From positions 7,376 through 71,375 of the forward strand of contig CAZMMX010000016.1 of the NCBI GenBank assembly GCA_964567485.1: a stretch of 64,000 bases of DNA. The letters run 5' to 3'. This document shows positions 52,217 to 62,127 of the stretch, in pieces. Positions within the stretch are counted from its first letter, which is position 1. Every line of letters begins with the position of its first letter. This DNA comes from UBA1413 sp964567485 (GTDB taxonomy: Bacteria > Bacteroidota > Bacteroidia > Bacteroidales > Prolixibacteraceae). A program made the position numbers and the translations under genes. Below the pieces are notes generated by a model. That model ran no database searches. It worked only from the letters and a program-made list of their open reading frames with translations, and was not told the origin of the DNA.

Positions 52217-53608
52217 ATGAGGATCCTGAACCTTATCATGCTGGGCACCTGCCTGATGGCTGGTGCGAATGCCCAGCCGCTGGCCTTTCCCGGGGCCGCG
52301 GGGGGTGGAAAATACACCGCCGGAGGGCGGGGCGGAGCAGTTCTCTTCGTCGACAACCTCAACGACAAAGGGCAGGGCAGCCTGCGTAAAGCCGTGGAGG
52401 CCCGCGGTGCCCGCACCATTCTCTTCAGGGTCTCGGGAACCATAGAACTCGAAAAACCTATCTACATCAAAAACGACAGCATCACCATCGCCGGAGAGTC
52501 GGCTCCCGGTGATGGCATCTGTCTGAAGAATTATGGCATCGAGGTGGAAGCCAGTCAGGTCATCCTCCGCTATCTGCGGGTCAGACCCGGCGACGATTCC
52601 GGCGGTGAACAGGATGCCATTTCCGGAATCCGCCAGCGAAATATCATCGTCGACCACTGCAGCTTTAGCTGGTCGAACGATGAGACCGCCTCCTTTTATG
52701 ACAACACCGACTTCACCATGCAATGGTGCATCATCAGCGAAAGCCTCAACAAGTCGGCCCACCATAAGGGGGAACATGGCTACGGCGGCATTTGGGGCGG
52801 CAACAACGCCAGCTTCCACCATAACCTGATCTGCGACCATACCAGCCGGAATCCACGGTTCTGCGGGTCGCGTTACACCAACGACCCGGAAAAGGAAATG
52901 ACCGACTTCCGCAACAATGTCATCTATAACTGGGGCAATAACTCGGTGTACGGAGGAGAAGAGGGACACTACAACATCGTCGGTAATTACTATAAACCGG
53001 GACCCGCCACTTCCAGAAGTTCCTACCGGAGGCTCCTGGAACTCACCCTGAGCTTCTTCGACGAACGTTTTAACAAGGCTCCTCTGGGACCCGGAAAATT
53101 TCACATTAAGGGGAACATGCTGGAGGGGCATCCCGATGTGTCGCGTGACAACTGGAAATTCGGGGTCCAGGGCAGCGGGGTGACCCAAACCATCAAAAAC
53201 AAATCCCGCCTGAAACTCCCGGTACAGGTGACCAGAATTAAGAAACAGTCGGCATTCGCAGCCTGCCGCGATGTCCTCCATGAAGCAGGGGCTTCCCTCA
53301 GGCGCGATTCCGTCGACCTGAGGATCATCGAGGAGACCTGGACCGGCGTGGAGAAATATGGAGAGAGCTTCCGCGGGGGGGGCAAGGGAATTATCGACTC
53401 CCCGGCAGCAGTGGGCGGATGGCCCCGGCTGGCTTCCTTATCGCCGCCCACCGACAACGATAACGACGGCATGGCCGACGACTGGGAGGTCTCACAGAAA
53501 CTTAACCCCGCCGATCCCCATGACCATAAGATCCACACGCTTTCCAGGGAATTCACCAACCTGGAAGTCTACCTCAACTCTCTGACCCTCCCGAAAAAAC
53601 GCCGGTAA
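52217..53608 (+). CDS. PL1 family pectate lyase
   Basis: Cleaves homogalacturonan by beta-elimination. The 463-residue protein has a signal peptide (MLGTCLMAGANAQ) and a right-handed beta-helix of family PL1: LAFPGAAGGGKYTAGGRGG, GSLRKAVEARGARTILFRVSG, IIVDHCSFSWSNDETASFY, TMQWCIISESL, GYGGIWGGNNASFHHNL and SRNPRFCGSRYTN, where the conserved Arg and the Asp/Glu calcium ligands are found. The C-terminal DNDNDGMADDWEV segment looks like a calcium-binding loop. The C-terminal half of the next gene is a paralogue. It probably works outside or at the cell surface, supplying unsaturated fragments to the GH105 enzyme. Confidence 0.93.
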   Translation: MRILNLIMLGTCLMAGANAQPLAFPGAAGGGKYTAGGRGGAVLFVDNLNDKGQGSLRKAVEARGARTILFRVSGTIELEKPIYIKNDSITIAGESAPGDGICLKNYGIEVEASQVILRYLRVRPGDDSGGEQDAISGIRQRNIIVDHCSFSWSNDETASFYDNTDFTMQWCIISESLNKSAHHKGEHGYGGIWGGNNASFHHNLICDHTSRNPRFCGSRYTNDPEKEMTDFRNNVIYNWGNNSVYGGEEGHYNIVGNYYKPGPATSRSSYRRLLELTLSFFDERFNKAPLGPGKFHIKGNMLEGHPDVSRDNWKFGVQGSGVTQTIKNKSRLKLPVQVTRIKKQSAFAACRDVLHEAGASLRRDSVDLRIIEETWTGVEKYGESFRGGGKGIIDSPAAVGGWPRLASLSPPTDNDNDGMADDWEVSQKLNPADPHDHKIHTLSREFTNLEVYLNSLTLPKKRR

Positions 53609-53649
53609 CCCCCCACATCCCCTATTGATGAACCCAAAAAAAGTTCCGT

Positions 53650-56600
53650 ATGACACCTCACGACAGTCGCCATCATAAACTGACCTCGCTTTTTCTGACG
53701 GCAGCAGCCCTGCTGGTGCTCATTCCCCTGCTAGTGGCCCCGTCGGCCATGGCGGCCGGTACTTACACCACGGAAGCCGACATCGTCGTGGCCGCCGATG
53801 GCAGCGGGGACTTCACCTCCCTGCAAGCCGCCATCAATGCCGTCCCCTCCAACAGCGACCGCGCCACCATCATTTACATCAAAAGGGGGATCTATGACCG
53901 CGAAAAGCTCATCGTTCCCTCCGACAAGAAAAATGTCACCCTGCTGGGAGAAAGCCGCGATGAGACCATCATCAGCTATCATCTCTACAACTGCGGGGAG
54001 GGCAAATGTCCCGCAGAAGATGCGGCCCTGTGGAGCGGTGAGAATATCCTCACTTCGGCGACGCTGACCATCACGGCCCCCGGCTTCAGGGCCGAGAACC
54101 TCACTATCAGGAATACCGCAGGACCCACAGGGCAGGCACAGGCGCTGACCATCAGAGCCGACAAATGCGTATTCCTCAATTGCACCATCCTGGGATACCA
54201 GGATACCCTTTACTTCTGGAGGGCGGGAACACGCAGCTATTTCGGGCATTGTCTGATTTCCGGGCGCACCGATTACATCTATGGCGACGGCATCGCCTTC
54301 TTCGACCAGTGCGAAATATGCAGCTGGGGAGGCGGATGGATCACCGCCCCCTCGACCCCTCAAAACCAGCCCTACGGATTTGTCTTCAGCCATTGTTCCA
54401 TTACCTACAGCCTGGAGAGCCCCCGTGCGGGAGACGACGGAAACAGCTTCTTTCTGGGACGTCCCTGGCACGCCTACCCTAAGGTGGCCTGGCTCTTTTG
54501 CGACCTCTCTGAGAAAGTAAATCCCCGGGGCTGGGACAAGGTCATGAATGAAGAGGAGATGGGGTCCTATATCGCGACCACTCCCGACATCCATCTCTAT
54601 GAATACGAAAACAGCGGTTTGGGAGCCAACATGAGCGGACGGACGGACTGGGCAGGACTGCGGGCCCTCACCGCCGCTGAATCCCCGGATTATACGGTAC
54701 AGAAGGTCCTCGGGGGAACCGACAACTGGGATCCTACCGCCAGTGCCCCCATGGTCAGGCAATACACATGGACGGGCCTGGGAGCCACCGCCGACTGGCT
54801 GCTGCCTGCCAACTGGAATCCCGAAGGGGTTCCGGCCACCGGGGAAAGCGCCACCGTCACGGGTGACTACACCCTGCTGGCCTCCGGAAATTTCACGGCC
54901 GACCTCCACCTCAGGGAAAAGGCCCGACTATCGCTCTCCGGAAAGGCCTGGGCTCCCTACATCTCTGCCGGCAGGGCCATCTTTCTGGCTGAAGCCTCTG
55001 ACACCCTATCGGGAAAAGTGGCCCTGAAAGATACCCTGACCGGTCATATAACAGGAGAGCTCACCATGAACGCACCCCTGTCGGGAATAAAACCCCTCCT
55101 GAAAACAGGCGCCGGAACCTTGAGGCTCACCGCCGCTAATAACGACTTCTCGGGGCCCATCCTGGTCAACGGGGGAAAAGTGATAGCCCCGGCTGCCGCA
55201 TCACTGGGGAAAGGCCCCGTGAGGGTATCCTCAGGCGCCACCCTGGAGGTCGGAGACCCTTCGGCATTCTTTGCCAAGGCCCGTCTCACCCTGGAAACGG
55301 GAAGCTTCCTGGTGCTGAAGGCCGATGTCACCACCAGTGAGTTTTATGTTGCCGGAATCCAGCTCTCCCCGGGGGAGTATAACGCCACCACCCATCCCGC
55401 CATCCTTTCAGGAAGCGGAAAGGTCATCGTCGGCCGCCCAGAACAGTTCCTTTTTACCGCCGCCGTCAACACCGACTGGGACAACCCGGGGAATTACTCC
55501 CCCGCCCTGATTCCGCAAGCCGGAGAAACCATCATCTGCGAAAAGGAGATGCAGACCACGGGCACCATGATGACTGCCGGCATCATCTTCCGTAATGGCG
55601 GTACCCTGAGGCTCCGCGGGAACCACCAAGCCACGGGAACCCTTCACCTCGAAGAAGGATCGGTCATTAAGTACAATACCGGGGGAACGGGAATGGCCCT
55701 GAACGCCCCCCTTTCAGTGGGAGGAAACGTGACCCTGATCATGGAGAGCGATAATGCTGCCGGAAGCACCATGACCCTCTCAGGGCCCGTGACAGGCAAC
55801 GGCATGGTGAACGCCGTCAACAACGGAAAAAACAACATGCACAACACCGGCAGGGTGCTCCTGACCGGTGATAATTCAGGATTCTCAGGAATATGGAGCG
55901 TTGAGCACCTGGGAACCAGATACCCTGGTGATGATGCCTATGTCACCCTGATCGAGGGAAATGGGGCCCACAGCTTCGGCCATGGTAAGCTAAGGGCCGC
56001 CTTTAACAATAGGGTAGTCTTCAGCCATGGGGGTGCCGTCAGTGGCGGCCTCGACCTCACCCTTGCGGGAGAGGCCAGGGCACGCCTGCAAACCACGGTG
56101 ACCGTCAGCCATTACCTTCTCAACGGCACCAGTATCCCTTCCGGGGTCTACTCGGCACAGAGCCATCCCCAGTATTACGAAGGTCCCGGGAGTCTCACCG
56201 TGGGGGGGGATACCCCTCCGCCGCCGTTGCTGGCTGCCTTCCCCGGGGCCCAGGGTTTCGGGAAATACACCACCGGAGGGCGCGGGGGCAGAGTGCTTTA
56301 TGTCACCAACCTGAATGACGACAACAACCCCGGGTCGCTGCGCCATGCCATCAACCAAACGGGGGCCCGCATGATCCTCTTCAGAGTGTCAGGCACCATA
56401 ACGCTGAAATCAGAACTCCGGATTAAAAACGGTGACCTGACCATTGCCGGACAGACGGCGCCGGGCGACGGCATCGCCCTGCGCGACTACCCAGTCACCG
56501 TCGACGCCAACAATGTGATCATCAGGTATCTCCGCTTCCGCATGGGGGATGCCGCGCAACAGGAAGGCGATGCCCTCGGAGGCAGGGAGATCAGCAAAGT

Positions 56601-57849
56601 CATCATCGACCACTGCTCCATGAGCTGGTCGACCGATGAGTGCGTCTCCTTTTACCAGAATGAGGATTTCACCCTGCAGTGGTGCCTCATATCCGAAAGC
56701 CTGAAGAATTCCGTACACGGCAAGGGGGCCCACGGTTATGGCGGCATCTGGGGAGGGCGCAGAGCCTCCTTCCACCATAACCTGCTGGCCCACCACGACA
56801 GCCGCAATCCCCGCCTGGGAGAAATCAACGGCAGTGACTTCGCCCTCACCGACCTGGTAGACCTGCGCAACAACGTCATCTACAACTGGGTAGGAAACAG
56901 CGCCTACGGTGGAGAGGCGATGAACGCCAACATTGTCGGATGCACCTATAAACCCGGCCCTGCGACCACTAAAAAAGAAAGGATCATCGCCATCGACAAG
57001 GAAACGGAACAGGGATACCCAACAACAGGGGTATGGGGAAAATTCTTCATCGACGGAAACGCCCTTACTGCTTCGACGCGGGCGACCAATGATAACTGGA
57101 CTTACGGCGTCTACAACCAGTTCAACGACAAATACGGAATTGTCCCCCAGGCCGACAAGGAAGCCATGCGGCTGGCGGCTCCCCTCGATTTCGGAGAAAT
57201 CACCACCCACAGCGCCGATAAGGCCTACGTGAGGGTCCTCGAATATGCCGGAGCCTCCCTGGTCAGAGATACGGTCGACCGGCGGATCATCCACGATGTG
57301 AGCACAGGCACGGCCACCTTCATGACCGGGGGCAACGGCAGTGACAAGGGGATCATCGACACCCAGGAGCATGTGGGGGGATGGCCTATACTCAATTCGC
57401 TGCCAGCACCCGCCGACAGCGACAACGACGGCATGCCCGACAGCTGGGAGGATGACCACGGCCTCGACAGGAATTCCCCCATCGACGCACAGAGCACCAG
57501 CGTGGATGGGAAATATCCCAATATTGAGGTCTACATCAACAGTCTGGTGGCTATCATTACCGAAAACCAGGTCAAAGAAGGCACCACCACCGCGGCCGTT
57601 ATCACCCCTCACCGCAGGAACCCCCTGGATATCCGCTTCGATCCCCGCTCGGCCACCCTGAAAATCATCCACTCCCCGGGGATCACCAAAGTCGACCTCA
57701 TTGCCGTGACCGGTACCCGCATACAGAGCGCCACGGTACGCAACGAAGAGGTGACCATGAACGTGTCGGGGCTCCGCGCCGGCGTATACATCATCCGCAT
57801 CAGCGACACAGAGAGAAATGTCCATTCCGGAAAATTCATAAAGAACTGA
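53650..57849 (+). CDS. CE8 pectinesterase-PL1 pectate lyase fusion with T9SS tail
   Basis: Bifunctional pectin-degrading protein of 1399 residues. After a signal peptide (LVLIPLLVAPSAMAAG) come: CE8 pectin methylesterase (about 40-350) with Asp185 (GYQDTLYF), Asp208 (GRTDYIYG) and FLGRPWHAYP; a middle beta-rich region (about 370-855) with autotransporter-type repeats (GAGTLRLTAANNDFSGPILV, RVLLTGDNSGFSG); a PL1 lyase (about 858-1300) with FPGAQGFGKYTTGGRGG, IIDHCSMSWSTDECVSFY and YGGIWGGRRASFHHNL; a DSDNDGMPDSWED loop; and a T9SS sorting domain (about 1320-1399, ending FIKN). One protein could remove methyl esters and cut the freed galacturonan. The gene is contiguous, with no frameshift. Confidence 0.92.
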   Translation: MTPHDSRHHKLTSLFLTAAALLVLIPLLVAPSAMAAGTYTTEADIVVAADGSGDFTSLQAAINAVPSNSDRATIIYIKRGIYDREKLIVPSDKKNVTLLGESRDETIISYHLYNCGEGKCPAEDAALWSGENILTSATLTITAPGFRAENLTIRNTAGPTGQAQALTIRADKCVFLNCTILGYQDTLYFWRAGTRSYFGHCLISGRTDYIYGDGIAFFDQCEICSWGGGWITAPSTPQNQPYGFVFSHCSITYSLESPRAGDDGNSFFLGRPWHAYPKVAWLFCDLSEKVNPRGWDKVMNEEEMGSYIATTPDIHLYEYENSGLGANMSGRTDWAGLRALTAAESPDYTVQKVLGGTDNWDPTASAPMVRQYTWTGLGATADWLLPANWNPEGVPATGESATVTGDYTLLASGNFTADLHLREKARLSLSGKAWAPYISAGRAIFLAEASDTLSGKVALKDTLTGHITGELTMNAPLSGIKPLLKTGAGTLRLTAANNDFSGPILVNGGKVIAPAAASLGKGPVRVSSGATLEVGDPSAFFAKARLTLETGSFLVLKADVTTSEFYVAGIQLSPGEYNATTHPAILSGSGKVIVGRPEQFLFTAAVNTDWDNPGNYSPALIPQAGETIICEKEMQTTGTMMTAGIIFRNGGTLRLRGNHQATGTLHLEEGSVIKYNTGGTGMALNAPLSVGGNVTLIMESDNAAGSTMTLSGPVTGNGMVNAVNNGKNNMHNTGRVLLTGDNSGFSGIWSVEHLGTRYPGDDAYVTLIEGNGAHSFGHGKLRAAFNNRVVFSHGGAVSGGLDLTLAGEARARLQTTVTVSHYLLNGTSIPSGVYSAQSHPQYYEGPGSLTVGGDTPPPPLLAAFPGAQGFGKYTTGGRGGRVLYVTNLNDDNNPGSLRHAINQTGARMILFRVSGTITLKSELRIKNGDLTIAGQTAPGDGIALRDYPVTVDANNVIIRYLRFRMGDAAQQEGDALGGREISKVIIDHCSMSWSTDECVSFYQNEDFTLQWCLISESLKNSVHGKGAHGYGGIWGGRRASFHHNLLAHHDSRNPRLGEINGSDFALTDLVDLRNNVIYNWVGNSAYGGEAMNANIVGCTYKPGPATTKKERIIAIDKETEQGYPTTGVWGKFFIDGNALTASTRATNDNWTYGVYNQFNDKYGIVPQADKEAMRLAAPLDFGEITTHSADKAYVRVLEYAGASLVRDTVDRRIIHDVSTGTATFMTGGNGSDKGIIDTQEHVGGWPILNSLPAPADSDNDGMPDSWEDDHGLDRNSPIDAQSTSVDGKYPNIEVYINSLVAIITENQVKEGTTTAAVITPHRRNPLDIRFDPRSATLKIIHSPGITKVDLIAVTGTRIQSATVRNEEVTMNVSGLRAGVYIIRISDTERNVHSGKFIKN

Positions 57850-57851
57850 AG

Positions 57852-59471
57852 ATGCAAAAATACATGATCACACTTATCCTGGTGGTCTCGGCGATCACGA
57901 CGGTCAGGGGCCAGTCAGGGGCGCCGCATTCCGGGGTATGGGTCTCCGACCAGGGGGATGGCACCTTCAGAAACCCGGTGCTCCATGCCGATTATTCCGA
58001 CCCCGATGTGGTGAGGGTGGGCGACGACTATTACATGACCGCCTCCTCCTTCAACTGCATCCCCGGGTTGCCCATCCTTCATTCCCGCGATTTGGTCAAC
58101 TGGAAGCTGATCGGCCATGCTCTCCACCGGCTGGTTCCCGAAGAGGAATACCGGCTACCGCAACACGGCAAGGGGATTTGGGCGCCCAGCATCAGGTTTC
58201 ACAACAACGAATTCACCATCTTCTTTCCCGATCCCGACCATGGCATTTTCATGACCAGGGCGGCGCATCCTGCGGGTCCCTGGAGCGAGCCCTGGTTGGT
58301 GGCCGCAGGTAAGGGGCTCATCGACCCCTCCCCCCTGTGGGATGACGATGGTCAGGCCTATCTGGTCTATGCCTTTGCCGGAAGCAGGGCGGGAATCAAG
58401 AGCGTGCTGATGGTCGACCAGATGACCCCCGATGGCACCCGCCTCTACGGCCAGCCCGTGATGGTATTCGACGGAAGCCAGGATCATCCGACCATCGAAG
58501 GTCCCAAATTCTATAAACGGAATGGCTGGTACTACCTCTTCGCCCCGGCAGGGGGAGTCACCCACGGCTGGCAACTGGTGCTCCGCTCCCGCCATGTTTT
58601 CGGCCCCTACGAGGCCAAAACCGTTATGGCGCAGGGAAACAGTACCATTAACGGTCCCCACCAGGGAGGATGGGTAAACACGCCGGCTGGCGAATACTGG
58701 TTCCTACATTTTCAGGACAAGGGAGCTTATGGAAGAGTCGTCCACTTGAATCCCATGCAATGGGTCGATGAATGGCCCGTCATCGGCAGTGACCCCGATG
58801 GTGATGGATGCGGGGAACCGGTGACCACCCATGCCAAACCCAACGTGGGAAGGGAGTATCCCCTGGCCACCCCCCCGGAAAACGACGAATTTAATGCCCC
58901 TGCCCTGGGATGGCAATGGCAATGGCATGCCAACCCGCAGGTGAGCTGGGGATTTCCGACCGGCCACCTGGGCTTTTACCGGCTGAACTGCATCCCCCGG
59001 CCCCCACAGGCAAAAAACCTCTGGGACGTTCCCAACTTGCTGCTCCAGAAATTCCCGGCAGCGGCCTTTACCGCCACGGTGAAAATGACCTTCCATGCCC
59101 GCAAAGGAGAGGAGAAAACGGGACTTCTGGTCATGGGCGCCGACTACCAGTACATCGCCCTGCAGAACAACGACGGTCAGCTTAGCGTGTCGGTCTTCCG
59201 CTGCCTCGACGCCGAAAAGGAAAACCCCGAGGTAATCCTCTATTCCGCGGCTTTCCCTCAGCCTGAGATCTTCCTGCGGGTTTCTGTCACCGAAGTGGGC
59301 CTCTGCCGCTTTAGTTACAGCCCCGATGGAGTGGAGTTTACCCCTGCCGGACCGGCGTTCACCGCCAAACCGGGGAAATGGATCGGCGCCAAAACAGGCC
59401 TTTTTGCTCTCCGTGAAGGCACCACTAATGATGCCGGCACGGTCGACATCGACTGGTTCCGAATCGAATGA
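57852..59471 (+). CDS. GH43 glycosidase (arabinofuranosidase/xylosidase-like)
   Basis: Side-chain-trimming glycosidase of 539 residues with a signal peptide (LILVVSAITTVRGQ). The five-bladed propeller has the three carboxylates of GH43: Asp50 (HADYSDPDVV, base), Asp158 (LIDPSPLWDDDG, pKa modulator) and Glu216 (TIEGPKF, acid). A C-terminal beta-sandwich (about 350-535) with FTATVKMTFHARKGEEKTGL and IDWFRIE is typical of the two-domain GH43 enzymes. It starts two bases after the CE8-PL1 gene and overlaps GH28 by four bases. Within a pectin locus, arabinan or galactan side chains are likely substrates; exact specificity unknown. Confidence 0.9.
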   Translation: MQKYMITLILVVSAITTVRGQSGAPHSGVWVSDQGDGTFRNPVLHADYSDPDVVRVGDDYYMTASSFNCIPGLPILHSRDLVNWKLIGHALHRLVPEEEYRLPQHGKGIWAPSIRFHNNEFTIFFPDPDHGIFMTRAAHPAGPWSEPWLVAAGKGLIDPSPLWDDDGQAYLVYAFAGSRAGIKSVLMVDQMTPDGTRLYGQPVMVFDGSQDHPTIEGPKFYKRNGWYYLFAPAGGVTHGWQLVLRSRHVFGPYEAKTVMAQGNSTINGPHQGGWVNTPAGEYWFLHFQDKGAYGRVVHLNPMQWVDEWPVIGSDPDGDGCGEPVTTHAKPNVGREYPLATPPENDEFNAPALGWQWQWHANPQVSWGFPTGHLGFYRLNCIPRPPQAKNLWDVPNLLLQKFPAAAFTATVKMTFHARKGEEKTGLLVMGADYQYIALQNNDGQLSVSVFRCLDAEKENPEVILYSAAFPQPEIFLRVSVTEVGLCRFSYSPDGVEFTPAGPAFTAKPGKWIGAKTGLFALREGTTNDAGTVDIDWFRIE

Positions 59472-61204
59472 AACATAAAAAACAAATATCTGACACTATG
59501 AGTTCGATAAGATCTTTTGCCATCAAGGCTGCAATGATGGCCTTACTCGCAGGTTTTCTGCTGCCAGGATGCACAGCTTCCCGCAGGGGAGAAACAGTCG
59601 GGGCTTCCCCCGGATTGTACGGGGGAGTGGAATTTGACATGCCCCGGGTCAGGGAGCCCCAGATCCCCTCCTTCACGGTGTCGATCACCGATTTCGGGGC
59701 GGTTAGCGGAGGACATGTGCTGAACAGCGGGGCCTTCGCCGCTGCCATCGACGCCGTTTCCTCCCATGGCGGAGGCAGGGTGACCATCCCTCCGGGAGTA
59801 TGGCTGACCGGCCCTATCCTCCTGAAGAGCAACCTGGAACTGGACGCCCAACAGGGAGCCCTGATCATCTTCAGCACCGACAAAGAACTCTATCCCCTGG
59901 TGGAAACCAGTTTCGAGGGACTGAACACCTGGCGGTGCATCTCCCCCATCTACGGAAAGGATATCGAAAATATCGCCTTCACAGGGAAAGGGGTATGGGA
60001 TGGTTCCGGCGATGCCTGGCGCTTCGTCAAAAAGAGCAAACTCAACGACAGCCAATGGAAGAAACTGGTGGCCTCGGGAGGCGTCCTCAACGACAAAAAG
60101 AACGAGTGGTACCCTTCGGAGCAATTCCGGCAGGCGGCCATGATTGCCAACATGAACGTCCCCACCCACCTGCGCACCCGCGAACAATTCGAAGCTATCA
60201 GGGATTTCCTCAGGCCTGTGATGGTCAGCATCATCAACAGCAAAAAGGTTCTCTTTGACGGACCTACCTTTCAGAACTCCCCGGCCTGGTGCATTCACCC
60301 CCTGATGGTCGAGGATCTTACCGTACGCAACATCACCGTACGCAATCCCTGGTATTCCCAGAACGGCGACGGCATCGATATCGAGTCGTGTAAAAATGTC
60401 GTCTTGACCCACTCCACCTTCGATGTGGGCGATGACGCCATCTGCATCAAATCGGGAAAGGACAAGGATGGTCGCGACAGGGGAATCGCCTGCGAAAATT
60501 TGGTCATCAAGGATTGTGTGGTTTACCATGGCCATGGTGGGGTCACCGTAGGCAGTGAAATGTCGGGAGGCGTCAGAAACATGCACGTTTCCAACTGCAC
60601 CTTCATCGGCACCGACGTGGGCCTGCGCTTCAAGAGCAACCGGGGACGCGGTGGAGTGGTCGAGAAGATTTACATCTCGGGCATTCAAATGGCCGACATC
60701 CCCACCCAGGCCATCTCCTTTGACCTCTACTACGGAGGAAGGTCAGTGGCCGAAATGCTGGAGGAGGGCGAACCCCAGGTCAATAACGAACTGATGCCTG
60801 TCAGCGAGGAAACCCCGCAGTTCCGCGACATCTTCATTAGGAACGTCACCTGCCGGGGCGCCTTACAGGCCATCTTCCTCCAGGGACTTCCCGAAATGAA
60901 CCTCCAGAACATCCACCTCGAGAATTTTGTAATGGAAGCCGAAAAGGGGCTGACCTGCACCGATGTCAGGGGAGTCACCATCGACGGCATGAAACTCATC
61001 ACCCGCCACTCCCCGGCAGTGGAATTCATCAACAGCAGCGATGTGACCACCCGGAACCTCAACCTTTCCGGAGTGGGAAATAACAGGGTGGAAATAAGTG
61101 GCAACCGCACCAGAAATATCGTGCTGGGGAATTCCGTACCCCGGGAGTCGGTAATCATCGGAACAGGAGCCGACCCTGCCGAAGTGAAACTCAATGGGCA
61201 ATGA
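59468..61204 (+). CDS. GH28 polygalacturonase
   Basis: Hydrolyses alpha-1,4-galacturonan. The 578-residue lipoprotein overlaps the GH43 gene by ATGA; a second ATG at 59498 starts the signal (MSSIRSFAIKAAMMALLAG, then LLPGC) and is an alternative start. Parallel beta-helix with the GH28 catalytic set: Asp301 in NGDGIDIESC, Asp322-Asp323 in VGDDAICIKSG, His356 in GHGGVTVGSE and the later RFKSNRGRGG arginine motif. Length is at the large end for the family. Last gene of the pectin locus; the right copy of the 83-bp repeat lies 41 bases beyond its stop. Confidence 0.94.
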   Translation: MKHKKQISDTMSSIRSFAIKAAMMALLAGFLLPGCTASRRGETVGASPGLYGGVEFDMPRVREPQIPSFTVSITDFGAVSGGHVLNSGAFAAAIDAVSSHGGGRVTIPPGVWLTGPILLKSNLELDAQQGALIIFSTDKELYPLVETSFEGLNTWRCISPIYGKDIENIAFTGKGVWDGSGDAWRFVKKSKLNDSQWKKLVASGGVLNDKKNEWYPSEQFRQAAMIANMNVPTHLRTREQFEAIRDFLRPVMVSIINSKKVLFDGPTFQNSPAWCIHPLMVEDLTVRNITVRNPWYSQNGDGIDIESCKNVVLTHSTFDVGDDAICIKSGKDKDGRDRGIACENLVIKDCVVYHGHGGVTVGSEMSGGVRNMHVSNCTFIGTDVGLRFKSNRGRGGVVEKIYISGIQMADIPTQAISFDLYYGGRSVAEMLEEGEPQVNNELMPVSEETPQFRDIFIRNVTCRGALQAIFLQGLPEMNLQNIHLENFVMEAEKGLTCTDVRGVTIDGMKLITRHSPAVEFINSSDVTTRNLNLSGVGNNRVEISGNRTRNIVLGNSVPRESVIIGTGADPAEVKLNGQ

Positions 61205-61244
61205 TAACTAAGGTGAGGATAAAATCAGAGCCAGGACCGGAGAT

Positions 61245-61327
61245 GGGAGCAGCCAAAAACAGAGAACTGGCTATCATGCTTAACTGACACGGATAAAGGA
61301 TGTAGTCAATGCGCTCCCCGGAATTCA
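61245..61327 (+). repeat. 83-bp direct repeat, right copy flanking the pectin genes
   Basis: Same orientation and length as 38334-38416, seven mismatches. Lies in the short gap between GH28 and the convergent pyrophosphatase gene. Confidence 0.75.
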
Positions 61328-61396
61328 TCAGGATCCCCCATGGTCAACCTCCGCTTTGGTGAGCAAAGATCCATAGGGGTACCCATCTCTCCAGCC

Positions 61397-62062
61397 TCAG
61401 TACATCAGTTTTCCCAGGTTTTCGAATCGGTTGGCATAATCGCTCATGGAGTGGCCGATCACCTTCAGGGCCTCCTCTTTGTTGTAAACATGGGTAATCT
61501 CGGTATTCTTCTCCTGTCCGGGCATATCCTTGTAGGTGAGGAAATAGTGTTCCAACCTTCGAATGACGATTTCCGGTACTTCGGAGATATCCTGGTAATG
61601 GCCGTAAACGGTGTCATTACTGAGGATGGCGATAATTTTATCATCGGCTTGGTTGCCGTCGATCATGCGGAATCCGCCGATGGGACGGGCACTGACCAGG
61701 AGGTCTCCATGGGTCAGGTCCTTTTCAGTGAGGACGCAGATGTCACAGGGGTCGCCGTCACCGATGATTCCCGGGCGGCCTGTTCGCTCACTGCAAAATG
61801 CCCCTACACCATCTCCGCAGAAGGTTTGGGGGATAAAACCGTATAAGGCAGGGATCACATTGGAATATTTCTGTGGCCTGTCAAGGCGCAGGTACCCGCT
61901 CTCCTTGTCGATCTCGTACTTCACCGTGTCGGTAGGCACCACCTCGATAAAAGCCGTCACCACTTCCGGAGCTTCCTTGCCAATAAAGACTCCATGCCAT
62001 GGATGCGATTTGTAGCGCAACCCCATCAGCCGGCCAATCGGATCTGAAAGTCTGTCAACCAT
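61397..62062 (-). CDS. ppa: Inorganic pyrophosphatase, family I
   Basis: Hydrolyses pyrophosphate to phosphate. The 221-residue protein has HPWHGVFIG, the substrate lysine and tyrosine region (VKYEIDKESGYLRLDRP), YGFIPQTFCGDGVGAF, and the metal-binding core IGDGDPCDICVL, a variant of the usual DGDPxDxLVL, with SARPIGGFRMIDGNQADDKIIAIL completing the site. The enzyme is slightly longer than the bacterial 175-residue type, like several Bacteroidota homologues. It is a stand-alone housekeeping gene, convergent with the pectin locus. Confidence 0.93.
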   Translation of the reverse strand: MVDRLSDPIGRLMGLRYKSHPWHGVFIGKEAPEVVTAFIEVVPTDTVKYEIDKESGYLRLDRPQKYSNVIPALYGFIPQTFCGDGVGAFCSERTGRPGIIGDGDPCDICVLTEKDLTHGDLLVSARPIGGFRMIDGNQADDKIIAILSNDTVYGHYQDISEVPEIVIRRLEHYFLTYKDMPGQEKNTEITHVYNKEEALKVIGHSMSDYANRFENLGKLMY

Positions 62063-62127
62063 AAGTTTGAAATTTTCTGTGAAGATAAAGGTTATCTGTT
62101 TGTCGAACCATCATTCATCCTACCGTT

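Noticed and set aside
53731..54909. Long minus-strand frame (392 codons) opposite the CE8-PL1 gene, and similar long antisense frames elsewhere
   Set aside because: Antisense shadows caused by GC-rich codon use; residue composition is Gly/Val/Asp-rich without domains, while the plus strand encodes clear enzymes.
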